Source: Actinoplanes sp. TFC3 (GTDB lineage Bacteria > Actinomycetota > Actinomycetes > Mycobacteriales > Micromonosporaceae). From it: a stretch of 64,000 bases of DNA. The notes below the pieces were generated by a model. The model was not told where the DNA came from. It made no database searches and worked only from the letters and a program-made list of their open reading frames with translations. The stretch spans positions 916,096-980,095 of the forward strand of contig NZ_LOJP01000002.1 in assembly GCF_001553785.1 (NCBI RefSeq), given 5' to 3'. The number at the start of each line of letters is the position of its first letter. The stretch's first letter is position 1. A program made the translations under genes and the position numbers. Below are positions 16,148 through 24,696 of the stretch, one piece after another.

Positions 16148-17002
16148 ATGACGCAACCGCAGACGGCGGCCGACGAGCATCCCACCGTCGAGTTTCGCCC
16201 GCTCCCCCCGTTCGAGGCGCTCCTCACGCCCGGCCCGGTGCCCTACCCCGGTGAGCCCGAACCGCTCGCCTATGCCTACGAGGCCGACCAGACTGAGCAA
16301 TTCGAGACGGTCGAGGGCGAGGTCGTCTGGCATCAGCCGCCGCCGAGCGAGCCGTTCCACGCCAAGCACGAGCGGGACGGGGAGTGGCACACCCACCCGC
16401 CGGACCACCTGGCCTTCGAACACTCCCCGCCGGCCGAGGTGCAGCCGGGCGTGCAGCACGACGAGCCCCCCGAGGCCATCCCCCTGAGCATGCTGCCGCA
16501 CCCGTGGGAGGTGCCGTTCGACCCGCACGCCACCGAGTCGGTGCTGCTCGACCAGCCGCCGCGCCGTCCCGGCCGGTGGATCGCGCTCGCCGCAGTGCTG
16601 ACCGTGCTGCTGCTCGGAGGCGGCGCGGCCACGGCCTTCCTGCTGCTGCACGATGCGGACAGCGGTCGCGGCTCACCCGATCCGGCCACCGCCGTGGACC
16701 GGTTCATGACGGCCATCTACACCGAGCAGAACGCCGGCGCCGCCTCCGGCCAGGTCTGCCATGAGGCCCGCGACGAGAACAAGCTGCAGGAGCGGGTGGA
16801 GCAGATCAAGGGGTACGCCACGGAGTACCCGGCGCCGTTGTTCCGCTGGAGCGACCCGGCAATCTCCGCCAGCACCGGCAAGCAAGCCACCGTGGATGTG
16901 CAGCTCACCATGACAACCGACGACGAGAAGAGCGCCCAGCAGCAACTCACGTTCACGGTGATCCGCAAGACAGGCTGGCTCGTCTGCGACATCAAAGGGT
17001 GA
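16148..17002 (+). CDS. Single-pass membrane protein with acidic cytoplasmic region
   Basis: 284 residues. A long acidic, Pro/Glu/His-rich N-terminal half (1-140) precedes one membrane helix (about 143-168, IALAAVLTVLLLGGGAATAF) and a ~115-residue extracellular domain with two cysteines. The outer domain resembles secreted NTF2-like or DUF4878-like domains, but I do not recognise a family. ATG 16148 has AGGAG 4 nt upstream. Divergent from the DUF4177 gene; the first ArsA gene begins 22 nt after it. Confidence 0.8.
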   Translation: MTQPQTAADEHPTVEFRPLPPFEALLTPGPVPYPGEPEPLAYAYEADQTEQFETVEGEVVWHQPPPSEPFHAKHERDGEWHTHPPDHLAFEHSPPAEVQPGVQHDEPPEAIPLSMLPHPWEVPFDPHATESVLLDQPPRRPGRWIALAAVLTVLLLGGGAATAFLLLHDADSGRGSPDPATAVDRFMTAIYTEQNAGAASGQVCHEARDENKLQERVEQIKGYATEYPAPLFRWSDPAISASTGKQATVDVQLTMTTDDEKSAQQQLTFTVIRKTGWLVCDIKG

Positions 17003-17012
17003 GCTGTGGCCG

Positions 17013-17018
17013 TACCTT
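17013..17018 (+). promoter_or_regulatory. Candidate -10 element of the first ArsA-type gene
   Basis: TACCTT is followed by 6 nt (tgcatg) and ATG 17025. This favours the second of two adjacent ATG codons as the start. Confidence 0.5.
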
Positions 17019-17024
17019 TGCATG

Positions 17025-17984
17025 ATGGGTCGTAATGAGTGGCCGGCACGCCTGCATGTGGTGACGGGTAAGGGCGGCACCGGGAAGACAACCGTCGCGG
17101 CCGCCCTGGCGCTCGGGCTGGCCGCGGGGGGCCATCGCACCCTGCTGGTGGAGGTCGAGGGGCGCCAGGGCATCGCGCAGTTGTTCGGCACCGAGCCGCT
17201 GCCCTACAAGGAACTGCGCATCGCCACGCCACCCAAGGCGGATGGCGAGGTGCGCGCGCTCGCCGTGGACCCCGAGGAAGCGCTGCTCGAATACCTCGAC
17301 ATGTTCTACAAGCTCGGGGCGGCGGGCCGGGCGCTGCGCAAGATCGGCGCCATCGACTTCGCCACCACCATTGCCCCGGGCCTGCGCGACGTCCTGCTCA
17401 CCGGCAAGGTCAAGGAAGCGACCACCCGATCCGACAACGGGCGCCGGGCGTACGACGCCGTGGTGCTCGACGCCCCGCCGACCGGCCGGATCGGGCGTTT
17501 TCTGAACGTCACAGCGGAGACCGCCCGGCTGGCCAAGATGGGCCCGATCAAGAACCAGAGCGACGGGGTTGCCTCGCTGCTGCGCTCGCCGATCACCTCG
17601 GTGCACGTGGTCACCCTGCTCGAGGAGATGCCGGTGCAGGAGAGCCTCGACGCGATCGAGGAGCTCACCGCGCTGAACATCCCGATCGGCCGGATCATCG
17701 TCAACGGGGCCCGTCCGCCGCTGCTCTCCGGGGCCCGGGTCACCAAGACCGAGCTCAAGCGGGGGCTCGCCGCGGCCGGCCTGCCCAGCGACCCGGCCAC
17801 CGTGACCGGGCTGCAGGCCGAGGCCAAGGCCCACCTGACCCGGCGCGAGCTGGAGGAGTCGCTGCGCACCGATCTGACCGAGGCCGGCTACCCCATGGTC
17901 GAGCTGCCGCTGCTGGACGCCGGCGTCGACCGCGACGGGCTCAATCACCTGGCCGAGCTACTTCTGGGCGATTTGAAGCTGTGA
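17025..17984 (+). CDS. ArsA/Get3-type ATPase, first of a pair
   Basis: 319 residues. P-loop GKGGTGKTTVAAALA near the N terminus and DAPPTGR switch region at ~150. The homologous mycobacterial pair (Rv3679/Rv3680) forms a two-subunit anion-transporting-type ATPase complex, and the paired arrangement is kept. The first gene lacks the canonical second lysine context of the partner and ends 51 nt before it. Start chosen at ATG 17025 rather than 17022 because of the -10 spacing. Confidence 0.88.
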   Translation: MGRNEWPARLHVVTGKGGTGKTTVAAALALGLAAGGHRTLLVEVEGRQGIAQLFGTEPLPYKELRIATPPKADGEVRALAVDPEEALLEYLDMFYKLGAAGRALRKIGAIDFATTIAPGLRDVLLTGKVKEATTRSDNGRRAYDAVVLDAPPTGRIGRFLNVTAETARLAKMGPIKNQSDGVASLLRSPITSVHVVTLLEEMPVQESLDAIEELTALNIPIGRIIVNGARPPLLSGARVTKTELKRGLAAAGLPSDPATVTGLQAEAKAHLTRRELEESLRTDLTEAGYPMVELPLLDAGVDRDGLNHLAELLLGDLKL

Positions 17985-18023
17985 GCCGCAGCGCTTGATC
18001 CGGCGTGCGGAGCACCGAGTGCG

Positions 18024-18029
18024 TACGCT
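18024..18029 (+). promoter_or_regulatory. Candidate -10 element of the second ArsA-type gene
   Basis: TACGCT, 6 nt, then GTG 18036. It implies a separate leaderless promoter between the two ArsA genes. Confidence 0.5.
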
Positions 18030-18035
18030 CGAAGT

Positions 18036-19172
18036 GTGGCTGATCAGACCGCTCCGCGCCTGGACGTCGACGCTCTGCTGGCCGACCCGGCCACCCGCAT
18101 CGTGGTCTGCTGCGGCGCGGGCGGCGTGGGCAAGACGACCACCGCGGCCGCCCTCGGCCTGCGTGCGGCGGAGGTGCACGGCCGGCGCACGGTGGTGCTG
18201 ACCATCGACCCGGCCCGGCGGCTCGCGCAGTCCATGGGCCTCAACGAGCTGGACAACACGCCGCGCCAGGTCAAGGGCATCGACACCGTCGCCACCGGTG
18301 GCGAGCTGCACGCCATGATGCTGGACATGAAGCGCACGTTCGACGAGGTCGTGCAGACCCACACCTCGCCGCAGCGGGCGACCGAGATCTTTGCGAACCC
18401 GTTCTACCAGGCCATGAGTTCCACGTTCTCCGGCACGCAGGAATACATGGCCATGGAGAAGCTGGGCCAGCTGCGCTCGCGCGACGAGTGGGATCTGATC
18501 GTGGTGGACACGCCGCCCTCGCGCTCGGCGCTTGACTTCCTCGACGCCCCGGCCCGGCTGTCGCGCTTCCTCGACGGCAAGATGCTGCGCCTGCTGATGG
18601 CCCCGGCGCGCGGCGGCCGCAGCATGTTCAGCCTGGTCACGGCGTCGTTCGGGGTGTTCTCCCGGGCGGTGCAGAAGATCCTCGGGGCGCAGCTGCTGAC
18701 CGACCTGTCGGGCTTCGTAGCCGCGCTGGACTCGATGTTCGGCGGGTTCCGCCAGCGCGCCGACGAGACCTACCGCATCCTGCAGGACCCGCAGACCGCG
18801 TTCCTGCTGGTCGCCGCGCCTGAACGGGACGCGGTGCGCGAGGCCGCCTACTTCGCCGAGCGGCTGGTGGCTGAGCGGATGCCGCTGGCCGGGCTGGTGC
18901 TCAACCGCACCCACGACGTCGCCTTCGACTCGATCCCGCTGGCTGACACCGAGGCCGCGCTGGCTTCCCTCGACCCGCAGGATCAGCAGGTCACGGCGGA
19001 GGCGCTGCGCATCCACGCCGGGCTGCTGCGCCAGATCGAGCGCGAGGTCCGGGTGGCCGCCCGGTTCACCGACGCGTTCCCGCAGGTGCCCGCGGTGGCC
19101 GTGACAGCGCAGCCCGCCGACGTCCACGACGTCGACGGGCTGCGAAATATCGGAGCTGCTCTCACCGCGTGA
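18036..19172 (+). CDS. ArsA/Get3-type ATPase, second of a pair
   Basis: 378 residues. Deviant Walker A CGAGGVGKTTTAAAL, followed by TIDPARRLAQSMGL and the switch VVDTPPSRSALDFLDAP, typical of this family. It probably forms a heteromer with the preceding ATPase; in mycobacteria the pair has been linked to stress and lipid metabolism. The stop lies directly against the stop of whiB4 (convergent, no gap and no visible terminator). Confidence 0.9.
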   Translation: MADQTAPRLDVDALLADPATRIVVCCGAGGVGKTTTAAALGLRAAEVHGRRTVVLTIDPARRLAQSMGLNELDNTPRQVKGIDTVATGGELHAMMLDMKRTFDEVVQTHTSPQRATEIFANPFYQAMSSTFSGTQEYMAMEKLGQLRSRDEWDLIVVDTPPSRSALDFLDAPARLSRFLDGKMLRLLMAPARGGRSMFSLVTASFGVFSRAVQKILGAQLLTDLSGFVAALDSMFGGFRQRADETYRILQDPQTAFLLVAAPERDAVREAAYFAERLVAERMPLAGLVLNRTHDVAFDSIPLADTEAALASLDPQDQQVTAEALRIHAGLLRQIEREVRVAARFTDAFPQVPAVAVTAQPADVHDVDGLRNIGAALTA

Positions 19173-19475
19173 TCAGCGAGTGGAAACCAGCACCTTGTCA
19201 GCGCCCTTTTCGCGCAGCGCGGCTTCGAACATCTTCCGCCAGCTCGCCACGTGCGGGTGCCGGCGCAACAATGCGCGGCGCTCCCGCTCGGTCATGCCTC
19301 CCCAGACGCCGAATTCAATCCGGTTGTCCAGCGCATCGGCGAGGCATTCGTAGCGGACCGGGCAGCTGCGGCAGATCCTCTTAGCCACGTTCTGCTCGGC
19401 GCCCTGCACGAAAAGCGCATCAGGGTCGCCACTCTGACACGCCGCCATGCTGGGCCAGTCGCTGATCATTCCCAT
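19173..19475 (-). CDS. whiB4: WhiB4-like iron-sulfur regulator
   Basis: 100 residues. Four cluster cysteines: Cys in MAACQSGDP and the C-x2-C-x5-C set in ICRSCPVRYEC. The WhiB turn GVWGGMTERERRALL and a basic C terminus follow. Wbl proteins bind [4Fe-4S] and interact with the primary sigma factor; WhiB4 responds to redox. ATG 19473-19475 chosen because AAGGGGGA lies at good distance; a GTG 6 nt earlier is possible. Conserved neighbour of the ArsA pair and PonA. Confidence 0.92.
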   Translation of the reverse strand: MGMISDWPSMAACQSGDPDALFVQGAEQNVAKRICRSCPVRYECLADALDNRIEFGVWGGMTERERRALLRRHPHVASWRKMFEAALREKGADKVLVSTR

Positions 19476-19806
19476 CGGTACACGTCCCCCCTTGCATTCA
19501 CCCCCTGACGTCTGGCGGTCCTGCGCCAATGCACTATGGAAATCCGGTGGCAAGGCGGATGTGTCCTCAGGACCAACAGGCGTCACTGCGATAGCTCGCC
19601 GGACCATCATGCTCCGTAGTCGGGCGATTACGCAACGTTGTCCCTCAAATACGTATACCTCGGGAGTTCCGGGCATCCCGGGCTGACCGGATGGCGAAAA
19701 GTTCGCCGGAATTCTCAGAAAGCGAGGTGCGCCGCCGATCGGCCGGGCAGAATCATTCTGGGCGAGCCGTGACCTTTCGGACGAGTCGACCCGCGCACTT
19801 TTCGCG

Positions 19807-19812
19807 TACCCT
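19807..19812 (+). promoter_or_regulatory. Candidate -10 element of ponA in the whiB4-ponA gap
   Basis: TACCCT, 6 nt, then GTG 19819. The 343-nt divergent gap (19476-19818) is less GC-rich than its surroundings. Apart from this element and the whiB4 ribosome site I see no gene or repeat in it. Confidence 0.55.
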
Positions 19813-19818
19813 GCTCAG

Positions 19819-22245
19819 GTGACCTCCTGGATGCGCAGACGCGATCACAACATCTTCGCCAATGCGACCTCGCTACTGATCTGTGGCCTGCTCGCGGGTG
19901 TTGTCGTCGCCGCCGCCGCGTTCCCCGCAGTGGCCATGTCCGGCCTGGCGGCGAAGGCGGGCGGCGAAACCTTCGCGGCATTGCCGAGCGAACTCAAAGT
20001 GGCAAGTACGCCTCAGGTGAGCCGAATCTTCGCGTCCGATAACAAGACGCAGATTGCCGTGTTCTACGACGAGTTCCGCAGTGAAGTTCCGTTGAAGGAC
20101 ATCTCGCAGAACATGCAGGACGCGATCGTGGCCGCCGAGGATCACGAGTTCTTCAAGCACAACGGCGTTGACCTCAAGGGCGTTGCCCGCGCGATTGTCA
20201 GCAACAACAGCGGTAAGTCGCAGCAGGGCGCCTCGACGCTGACGATGCAGTACGTACGAATGTCGCTGGCCTATTCCGGACAGACGGCGCAAGAGGTCGT
20301 GGACGCCACGAAAGACACGCCGAAGCGCAAAATTACCGAGATGAAGTACGCGATGCAGGTCGAGAAGGAGCTCACCAAGGGCCAAATTCTCGAGCACTAC
20401 CTGAATCAAGCGCCATTCGGTAACGGCTCGTACGGCGTCTCCGCGGCCGCCCAGGTCTACTTCAAGAAGAAGCCCAAGGACCTCTCGGTCGCCGAGTCGG
20501 CGCTGCTGGCCAGCATGGTGAAGGCGCCCACCGCGTTCAACCCGACCACGGCCAGCGGCTACCCGCAGGCGCTGGACCGGCGCAACTACGTGGTCGACGA
20601 CATGCTGGAGCTGGGCTACGTCACCCCCGACGAGGCCGCCAAGGCCAAGAAGACCAAGATCAGTCGCACAGTCCAGCACGTCGGCAACGGCTGCGTGTCG
20701 GTGAAGACCAACAGCTGGGGCTTCTTCTGCGACTACTTCTACCGCTGGTGGCTGAGCCAGGACGCGTTCGGGGCGACCACGTACGACCGGGAGCGCCGGC
20801 TCAAGGGTGGCGGCTACCGCATCGAGACCTCGCTGGACATCAAGGCGCAGAACGCGGCGCGCGAGAACATCCTCGACCACATCAAGGACACCAACAAGAA
20901 CGCCCTGCTGCTGGCCGGCATCCAGCCCGGCACCGGCAAGGTGCGCGCGCTCGCCGCGAACCGCAAGTTCAAGCTCGACGACCCGGACAAGCCCCAGAAC
21001 AAGATGTCGTCGGACCCGTCCAAGGCCAAGAAGAAGATCAGGGGTACGTACCCGAACACCACGAACCCGCTGCTCAGCGGGGGCGGGGACATCACCGGTT
21101 ATCAGGCCGGTTCGGTCTTCAAGATGTTCACCATGGTGGCGGCGCTGGAGAACGGCTACCCGCTGGCCTACTCGATCAACGCGCCGGCCAAGTACATCTC
21201 GAAGTACATCATCGCGCCCGGCCCCTCGACGTGTAACGGCAAGTACTACTGCCCGTCGAACGCCTCGGCGAGCGAGGCCGGCATCTTCAACATGTGGACT
21301 GGCTTCGGCGCCTCGGTGAACACCTACTTCGTGCCGCTGCAGGAGCGTGTCGGCGCCGAGAAGGTGGTCGACGTGGCCAAGCGCTTCGGGGTGCAGTTCC
21401 GGGCCAAGGACGACGCCAACTTCGCCGCCACTGAGCAGGCCGCCCACCAGTGGGGTGCGTTCACGCTGGGCGTCTCGTCGTCCACGCCGCTCGACATGGC
21501 CAACGCGTACGCCACGCTGGCCGGCGACGGCATGTACTGCGCGCCCACCCCGGTCGAGCAGATCACCACGATGAGCGGCGACAAGCTCGACGTCGGCAAA
21601 CCCAACTGCCGCCGGGCCACCTCACCCGACGTGGCCCGGGCGGCGCTGGACGCGGCTCGCTGCCCGGTCGGCGACTCGGCGCAGCTCGGCAACTGCAAGG
21701 GCCGCACTGCCCCGCAGGCCCACGGCGAGATCAAGCACCCGATCTACGGTAAGACCGGCACCACCGACCACGACAAGACCGCCGCGCTGATCATCGGCTC
21801 GTCGTCGCTGACCGTGGCCGGCTACCTGGTCAACCCGGATTACCAGAACCACTCGGACCGCATGTCGCACGACATCGTCAACCCCGCGGTGTGGGACACG
21901 ATGGCTGACTACATGGAGGGCAAGCCCAAGGTCCAGTTCAAGACGCCGGGTTCGAAGAAGATCTCCGAGGGCGACCAGCGCTACATCCCCGACGTCACCT
22001 GCGCGAGCATCGAGAGCGCCAGGGCCCGCATCGAGGGCGCCGGCTTCACCGCCACGGTCGGTCAGGATGTGGAGTCGGACTGCCCCAAGGGCACCGCGGC
22101 CGGCACCAACCCCGGCAACCGGACCATCAAGGGCGGTTTCGTCAGCATCGAGGTCAGCAAGGGCAAGGAAGAGGAAAAGAAGGACAACAAGCCCGGGGAC
22201 AAACCGAGCGACAAGCCGGGCCCAAAGCCCCCGGGCGGGCGCTGA
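19819..22245 (+). CDS. ponA: Bifunctional penicillin-binding protein (class A) with one PASTA domain
   Basis: 808 residues. Short cytoplasmic tail, membrane helix (~20-42), GT51 transglycosylase (~80-260; EDHEFFKHNGVD, STLTMQYVRM), transpeptidase (~340-690; SVFK for SxxK, SVN, and KTG in YGKTGTT), one PASTA domain (~705-770, starting IPDVTCASIESARARIEGAG) and a Lys/Pro/Gly-rich tail. It polymerises and cross-links peptidoglycan. Matches mycobacterial PonA2, which also carries one PASTA. Probably leaderless. Confidence 0.93.
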   Translation: MTSWMRRRDHNIFANATSLLICGLLAGVVVAAAAFPAVAMSGLAAKAGGETFAALPSELKVASTPQVSRIFASDNKTQIAVFYDEFRSEVPLKDISQNMQDAIVAAEDHEFFKHNGVDLKGVARAIVSNNSGKSQQGASTLTMQYVRMSLAYSGQTAQEVVDATKDTPKRKITEMKYAMQVEKELTKGQILEHYLNQAPFGNGSYGVSAAAQVYFKKKPKDLSVAESALLASMVKAPTAFNPTTASGYPQALDRRNYVVDDMLELGYVTPDEAAKAKKTKISRTVQHVGNGCVSVKTNSWGFFCDYFYRWWLSQDAFGATTYDRERRLKGGGYRIETSLDIKAQNAARENILDHIKDTNKNALLLAGIQPGTGKVRALAANRKFKLDDPDKPQNKMSSDPSKAKKKIRGTYPNTTNPLLSGGGDITGYQAGSVFKMFTMVAALENGYPLAYSINAPAKYISKYIIAPGPSTCNGKYYCPSNASASEAGIFNMWTGFGASVNTYFVPLQERVGAEKVVDVAKRFGVQFRAKDDANFAATEQAAHQWGAFTLGVSSSTPLDMANAYATLAGDGMYCAPTPVEQITTMSGDKLDVGKPNCRRATSPDVARAALDAARCPVGDSAQLGNCKGRTAPQAHGEIKHPIYGKTGTTDHDKTAALIIGSSSLTVAGYLVNPDYQNHSDRMSHDIVNPAVWDTMADYMEGKPKVQFKTPGSKKISEGDQRYIPDVTCASIESARARIEGAGFTATVGQDVESDCPKGTAAGTNPGNRTIKGGFVSIEVSKGKEEEKKDNKPGDKPSDKPGPKPPGGR

Positions 22246-22260
22246 GTTTCCTGCGGTGAG

Positions 22261-22291
22261 CGGGCGGGTCACCCCGGTGGTGACCCGCCCG
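22261..22291. terminator. Bidirectional terminator between ponA and the yqeY-like gene
   Basis: A perfect 13-bp stem (CGGGCGGGTCACC / GGTGACCCGCCCG) with a 5-nt loop lies between two convergent genes. There is no U tract, as is common in actinobacteria. Confidence 0.75.
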
Positions 22292-22299
22292 TCGTCGGT

Positions 22300-22752
22300 T
22301 CAGGCGAGCTGACGCCGTACCTCTGCCGCCACGCGACCACCCTCGGCCCGGCCTGCCACCGCGGCCTGGGCCGCCTTCATGGCCGGGCCCATCTGCGCCT
22401 TGCCGGAGAAGCCCCCCGCCTTGAGCGCCTCGGACACGATGCCCGCGATCTCCTCGTCGGTGAGCTGGGCCGGCAGGTAGCGGTCCAGGATTTCGCCCTC
22501 GGCGCTCTCCTTCGCCGCCTGGTCGGCGCGCCCAGCCCCCTGGAACGCGGTCGCTGCCTCCCGGCGCTTCTTCGCCTCCTTGGTCAGCACGGCCAGCACC
22601 TCGTCGTCCGAGAGGTCGCGGGCGGCATCCCCGGAGGTCTCAGCGGTACGCACGGCGGACAGCGCCATCCGCAGCGTGGAGGTGGTCAGCTCGTCCCGGC
22701 CCTTCATGGCCGAGCGCAGGTCATCGGTCAGGCGGTCTTTCAACGTTCCCAT
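22300..22752 (-). CDS. GatB/YqeY domain protein
   Basis: 150 residues of the YqeY family: MGTLKDRLTDDLRSAMKGRD at the start and AQMGPAMKAAQAAVAGRAEG near the end, where related GatB domains contact tRNA. Role unclear; related to the C-terminal helical domain of amidotransferase subunit B. ATG 22750-22752 is only 25 bp from the divergent phosphoesterase start and has no Shine-Dalgarno. Confidence 0.88.
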   Translation of the reverse strand: MGTLKDRLTDDLRSAMKGRDELTTSTLRMALSAVRTAETSGDAARDLSDDEVLAVLTKEAKKRREAATAFQGAGRADQAAKESAEGEILDRYLPAQLTDEEIAGIVSEALKAGGFSGKAQMGPAMKAAQAAVAGRAEGGRVAAEVRRQLA

Positions 22753-22777
22753 GGACGCCCAAACTACTCTGGCCGTC
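22753..22777. promoter_or_regulatory. 25-bp divergent promoter with overlapping -10 elements
   Basis: The whole gap between two divergent start codons is 25 bp. On the plus strand TACTCT (22765-22770) stands 7 nt before ATG 22778. On the minus strand TAGTTT (22761-22766) stands 8 nt before ATG 22752. The two hexamers share 2 bp, so both genes would be leaderless and the promoters mutually exclusive. Confidence 0.55.
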
Positions 22778-23671
22778 ATGCGCAAGCGCTCCCTTATTTC
22801 CGCAGCCGCCACCCTGACCGTCGCCGGCGCAGGCACCTTCGCCTACGCGTCGCTGATTGAGCGCAACCTGTTCACCCTGCGCCGCGTCGACGTCCCCATG
22901 CTCGAACCCGATGCCGAGCCGTTGCGCATCCTGCACATCTCGGACCTGCACATGATGCCCGGCCAGCACCGCAAGCAGGCCTGGGTGTCCGCGCTGGTAG
23001 GCACCGACCCCGACCTCGTCGTGGTAACCGGCGACAACCTGTCCTCCCCGGAAGCGGTCCCCGGCGTCCTGCGCGCCCTCGACCCGCTGCTCGACATCCC
23101 CGGCGCGTTCGTCTTCGGCTCGAACGACTACCGGGGCCCGGTCTGGAAGAACCCCCTGCGCTACGTCTTCCCCACCGGCGAGTACGTCCAAGGCGTGGAA
23201 CTGCCCACCGAGGACCTGCGCGCCGGCCTGACCGCCTCCGGCTGGGCCGACCTGAACAACGCTCGCACCACGCTCAAGGCCGGCGGCCGCTCCATCGAGT
23301 TGGTAGGCGTCGACGACCCCCACGTGGAACGCGACGACTACCCAGCCGTGGCCGGCCCGGCCAGCCCCGACACCGACCTGCACATCGGCGTCACCCACAC
23401 CCCGGCCTCCCGGGTCCTCGACGCCATGGCCGCCGACGGCTTCGCCCTCCTGCTGGCCGGCCACACCCACGGCGGCCAGGTCTGCGTTCCGCTGTACGGC
23501 GCCCTGGCCACCAACTGCGACCTCCCCCGCTCGATGGCCAAGGGACTGCACCGGTGGCCGGCGTCGCGCTCGTGGCTGCACGTGTCGGCGGGGCTGGGGA
23601 CGCACCCGACGGCGCCCTACCGGTTTGCCTGCCGGCCGGAAGCCTCGATTTTGACGCTGATTCCTCGCTGA
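22778..23671 (+). CDS. Metallophosphoesterase (YkuE-like), membrane anchored
   Basis: 297 residues. N-terminal hydrophobic segment (5-27), then a calcineurin-like phosphoesterase: ILHISDLHMMPGQ, VVTGDNL, FGSNDY, VTHTP and LAGHTHGGQVCVP metal-binding motifs. Substrate unknown. Syntenic with the same gene next to ponA2 in mycobacteria. ATG chosen at 22778 by the -10 spacing; a longer frame upstream runs into the divergent gene. Confidence 0.9.
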   Translation: MRKRSLISAAATLTVAGAGTFAYASLIERNLFTLRRVDVPMLEPDAEPLRILHISDLHMMPGQHRKQAWVSALVGTDPDLVVVTGDNLSSPEAVPGVLRALDPLLDIPGAFVFGSNDYRGPVWKNPLRYVFPTGEYVQGVELPTEDLRAGLTASGWADLNNARTTLKAGGRSIELVGVDDPHVERDDYPAVAGPASPDTDLHIGVTHTPASRVLDAMAADGFALLLAGHTHGGQVCVPLYGALATNCDLPRSMAKGLHRWPASRSWLHVSAGLGTHPTAPYRFACRPEASILTLIPR

Positions 23672-23677
23672 GCGGGG

Positions 23678-24010
23678 ATGCTCCGACCCCCTCCTGCTGA
23701 CACCCTGTCGAACATGCGCGGCGGCCTCATCATCCTGGGTCTCGATGAGCGGGAGGGGTTCGCCGCAACCGGGTTGCCGGATGCGGCGAAAACAGCTTCG
23801 GATCACGCATCCCTTTGCTTGAACGAGATGGAGCCGCCGCTTCGGCCCCACATCCGCTTCCTGCGTTCGAAGGTGTTCAGGTTCTCGTTGCTCTCCAGCT
23901 ACGAAGTGCAAATGCTGCTCGCTTCGCGTGGGCAATCGCTCGATGACATCGATCCCGTCAACGGAGTTGCGTTCGAGGCACTTAACTTCCGCTTGGTGAC
24001 TCAGCAGTGA
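23678..24010 (+). CDS. Doubtful 110-codon ORF in a gene-poor gap
   Basis: The 445-nt stretch from 23672 to 24116 holds no gene I recognise. This ORF is the best candidate. It has no Shine-Dalgarno, no similarity that I can name, and only moderate codon bias; phrases such as LRSKVFRFSLLSSYEVQMLL could be part of a decayed gene. It could equally be non-coding sequence. Confidence 0.2.
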   Translation: MLRPPPADTLSNMRGGLIILGLDEREGFAATGLPDAAKTASDHASLCLNEMEPPLRPHIRFLRSKVFRFSLLSSYEVQMLLASRGQSLDDIDPVNGVAFEALNFRLVTQQ

Positions 24011-24078
24011 GGTCGGGCTGGCGTCTCGCTGGGCGCAGCGCTGCAGGCGGGGAGGTGCGGACCCGTCCTGGAAAGCAC

Positions 24079-24112
24079 CAGGGGCCGCTCTCCCGAAGGA
24101 GAACAGCCCCTG
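24079..24112 (-). terminator. Terminator hairpin downstream of tRNA-Pro
   Basis: The outer stem CAGGGGC / GCCCCTG encloses a CTCTCC / GGAGA inner stem, 5 nt beyond the encoded CCA of the minus-strand tRNA. Confidence 0.55.
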
Positions 24113-24116
24113 CATC

Positions 24117-24193
<77 letters not shown>

Positions 24194-24263
24194 ATGCGTG
24201 CTGAGTAATAGTATCCGACGCTGCCCCGGACGCGAAATCGGTATACCCCTGGCCCGAAATCGC

Positions 24264-24309
24264 AGCTCAGAGCGGTGAGCTAGGCTAATCCCTGACGCTG
24301 ACGTCAGCG
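24264..24309 (+). promoter_or_regulatory. Operator-like repeats and -10 upstream of the merR-cutA pair
   Basis: AGCTCA-N6-TGAGCT (24264-24281) is a perfect inverted repeat that ends at the T of the candidate -10 TAGGCT (24281-24286). It would fill the spacer region, where MerR proteins bind. A second perfect palindrome, CGCTGACGTCAGCG (24296-24309), lies near the expected transcription start. Both are candidate binding sites for the adjacent regulator. Confidence 0.45.
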
Positions 24310-24333
24310 GTAATTCCAACCATAGGGGAGCTT

Positions 24334-24696
24334 GTGCGGATCGGTGAGCTGGCGACCAAGGCGGGTGTGAGCGTCCGGGCCCTGCGCTACTACGAGGAGC
24401 AGGAGCTGCTGTATTCCGAGCGCAGCACGAGCGGGCAGCGCCACTACAACGACAGCGCGGTGGATCGGGTCCAGCTCATCCAGATGCTGTACGGCGCCGG
24501 GCTGTCCAGCAAGACGGTCGCCGAGCTGCTGCCCTGCGTCGACGCCAAGGTCAACACCCCGGAGTCCAAGGCCCGGCTCGCCGCCGAGCGGGACCGCATC
24601 GATCAGCAGATCGTCGACCTGGTGAAGACCCGGGACCGGCTGGATGCGGTCATCGAGCTGACCTTGAGCCCGACCAATGGGTGCGCCATCTCATGA
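24334..24696 (+). CDS. MerR family transcription regulator
   Basis: 120 residues. N-terminal winged helix typical of MerR (MRIGELATKAGVSVRALRYY, then HYNDSAVDRVQLIQML), a dimerisation helix, and a short C terminus with Cys ~90 and Cys ~118. The effector is not evident; two lone cysteines could but need not sense metal or redox. GTG 24334 has AGGGGAGC upstream. Overlaps cutA by 4 nt (ATGA), so it may control it. Confidence 0.88.
   Translation: MRIGELATKAGVSVRALRYYEEQELLYSERSTSGQRHYNDSAVDRVQLIQMLYGAGLSSKTVAELLPCVDAKVNTPESKARLAAERDRIDQQIVDLVKTRDRLDAVIELTLSPTNGCAIS

Noticed and set aside
24681..24692. Longer start of cutA at 24681
   Set aside because: The ATG at 24693 overlaps the merR stop in ATGA and yields the normal family N terminus; the extension adds residues from within merR.
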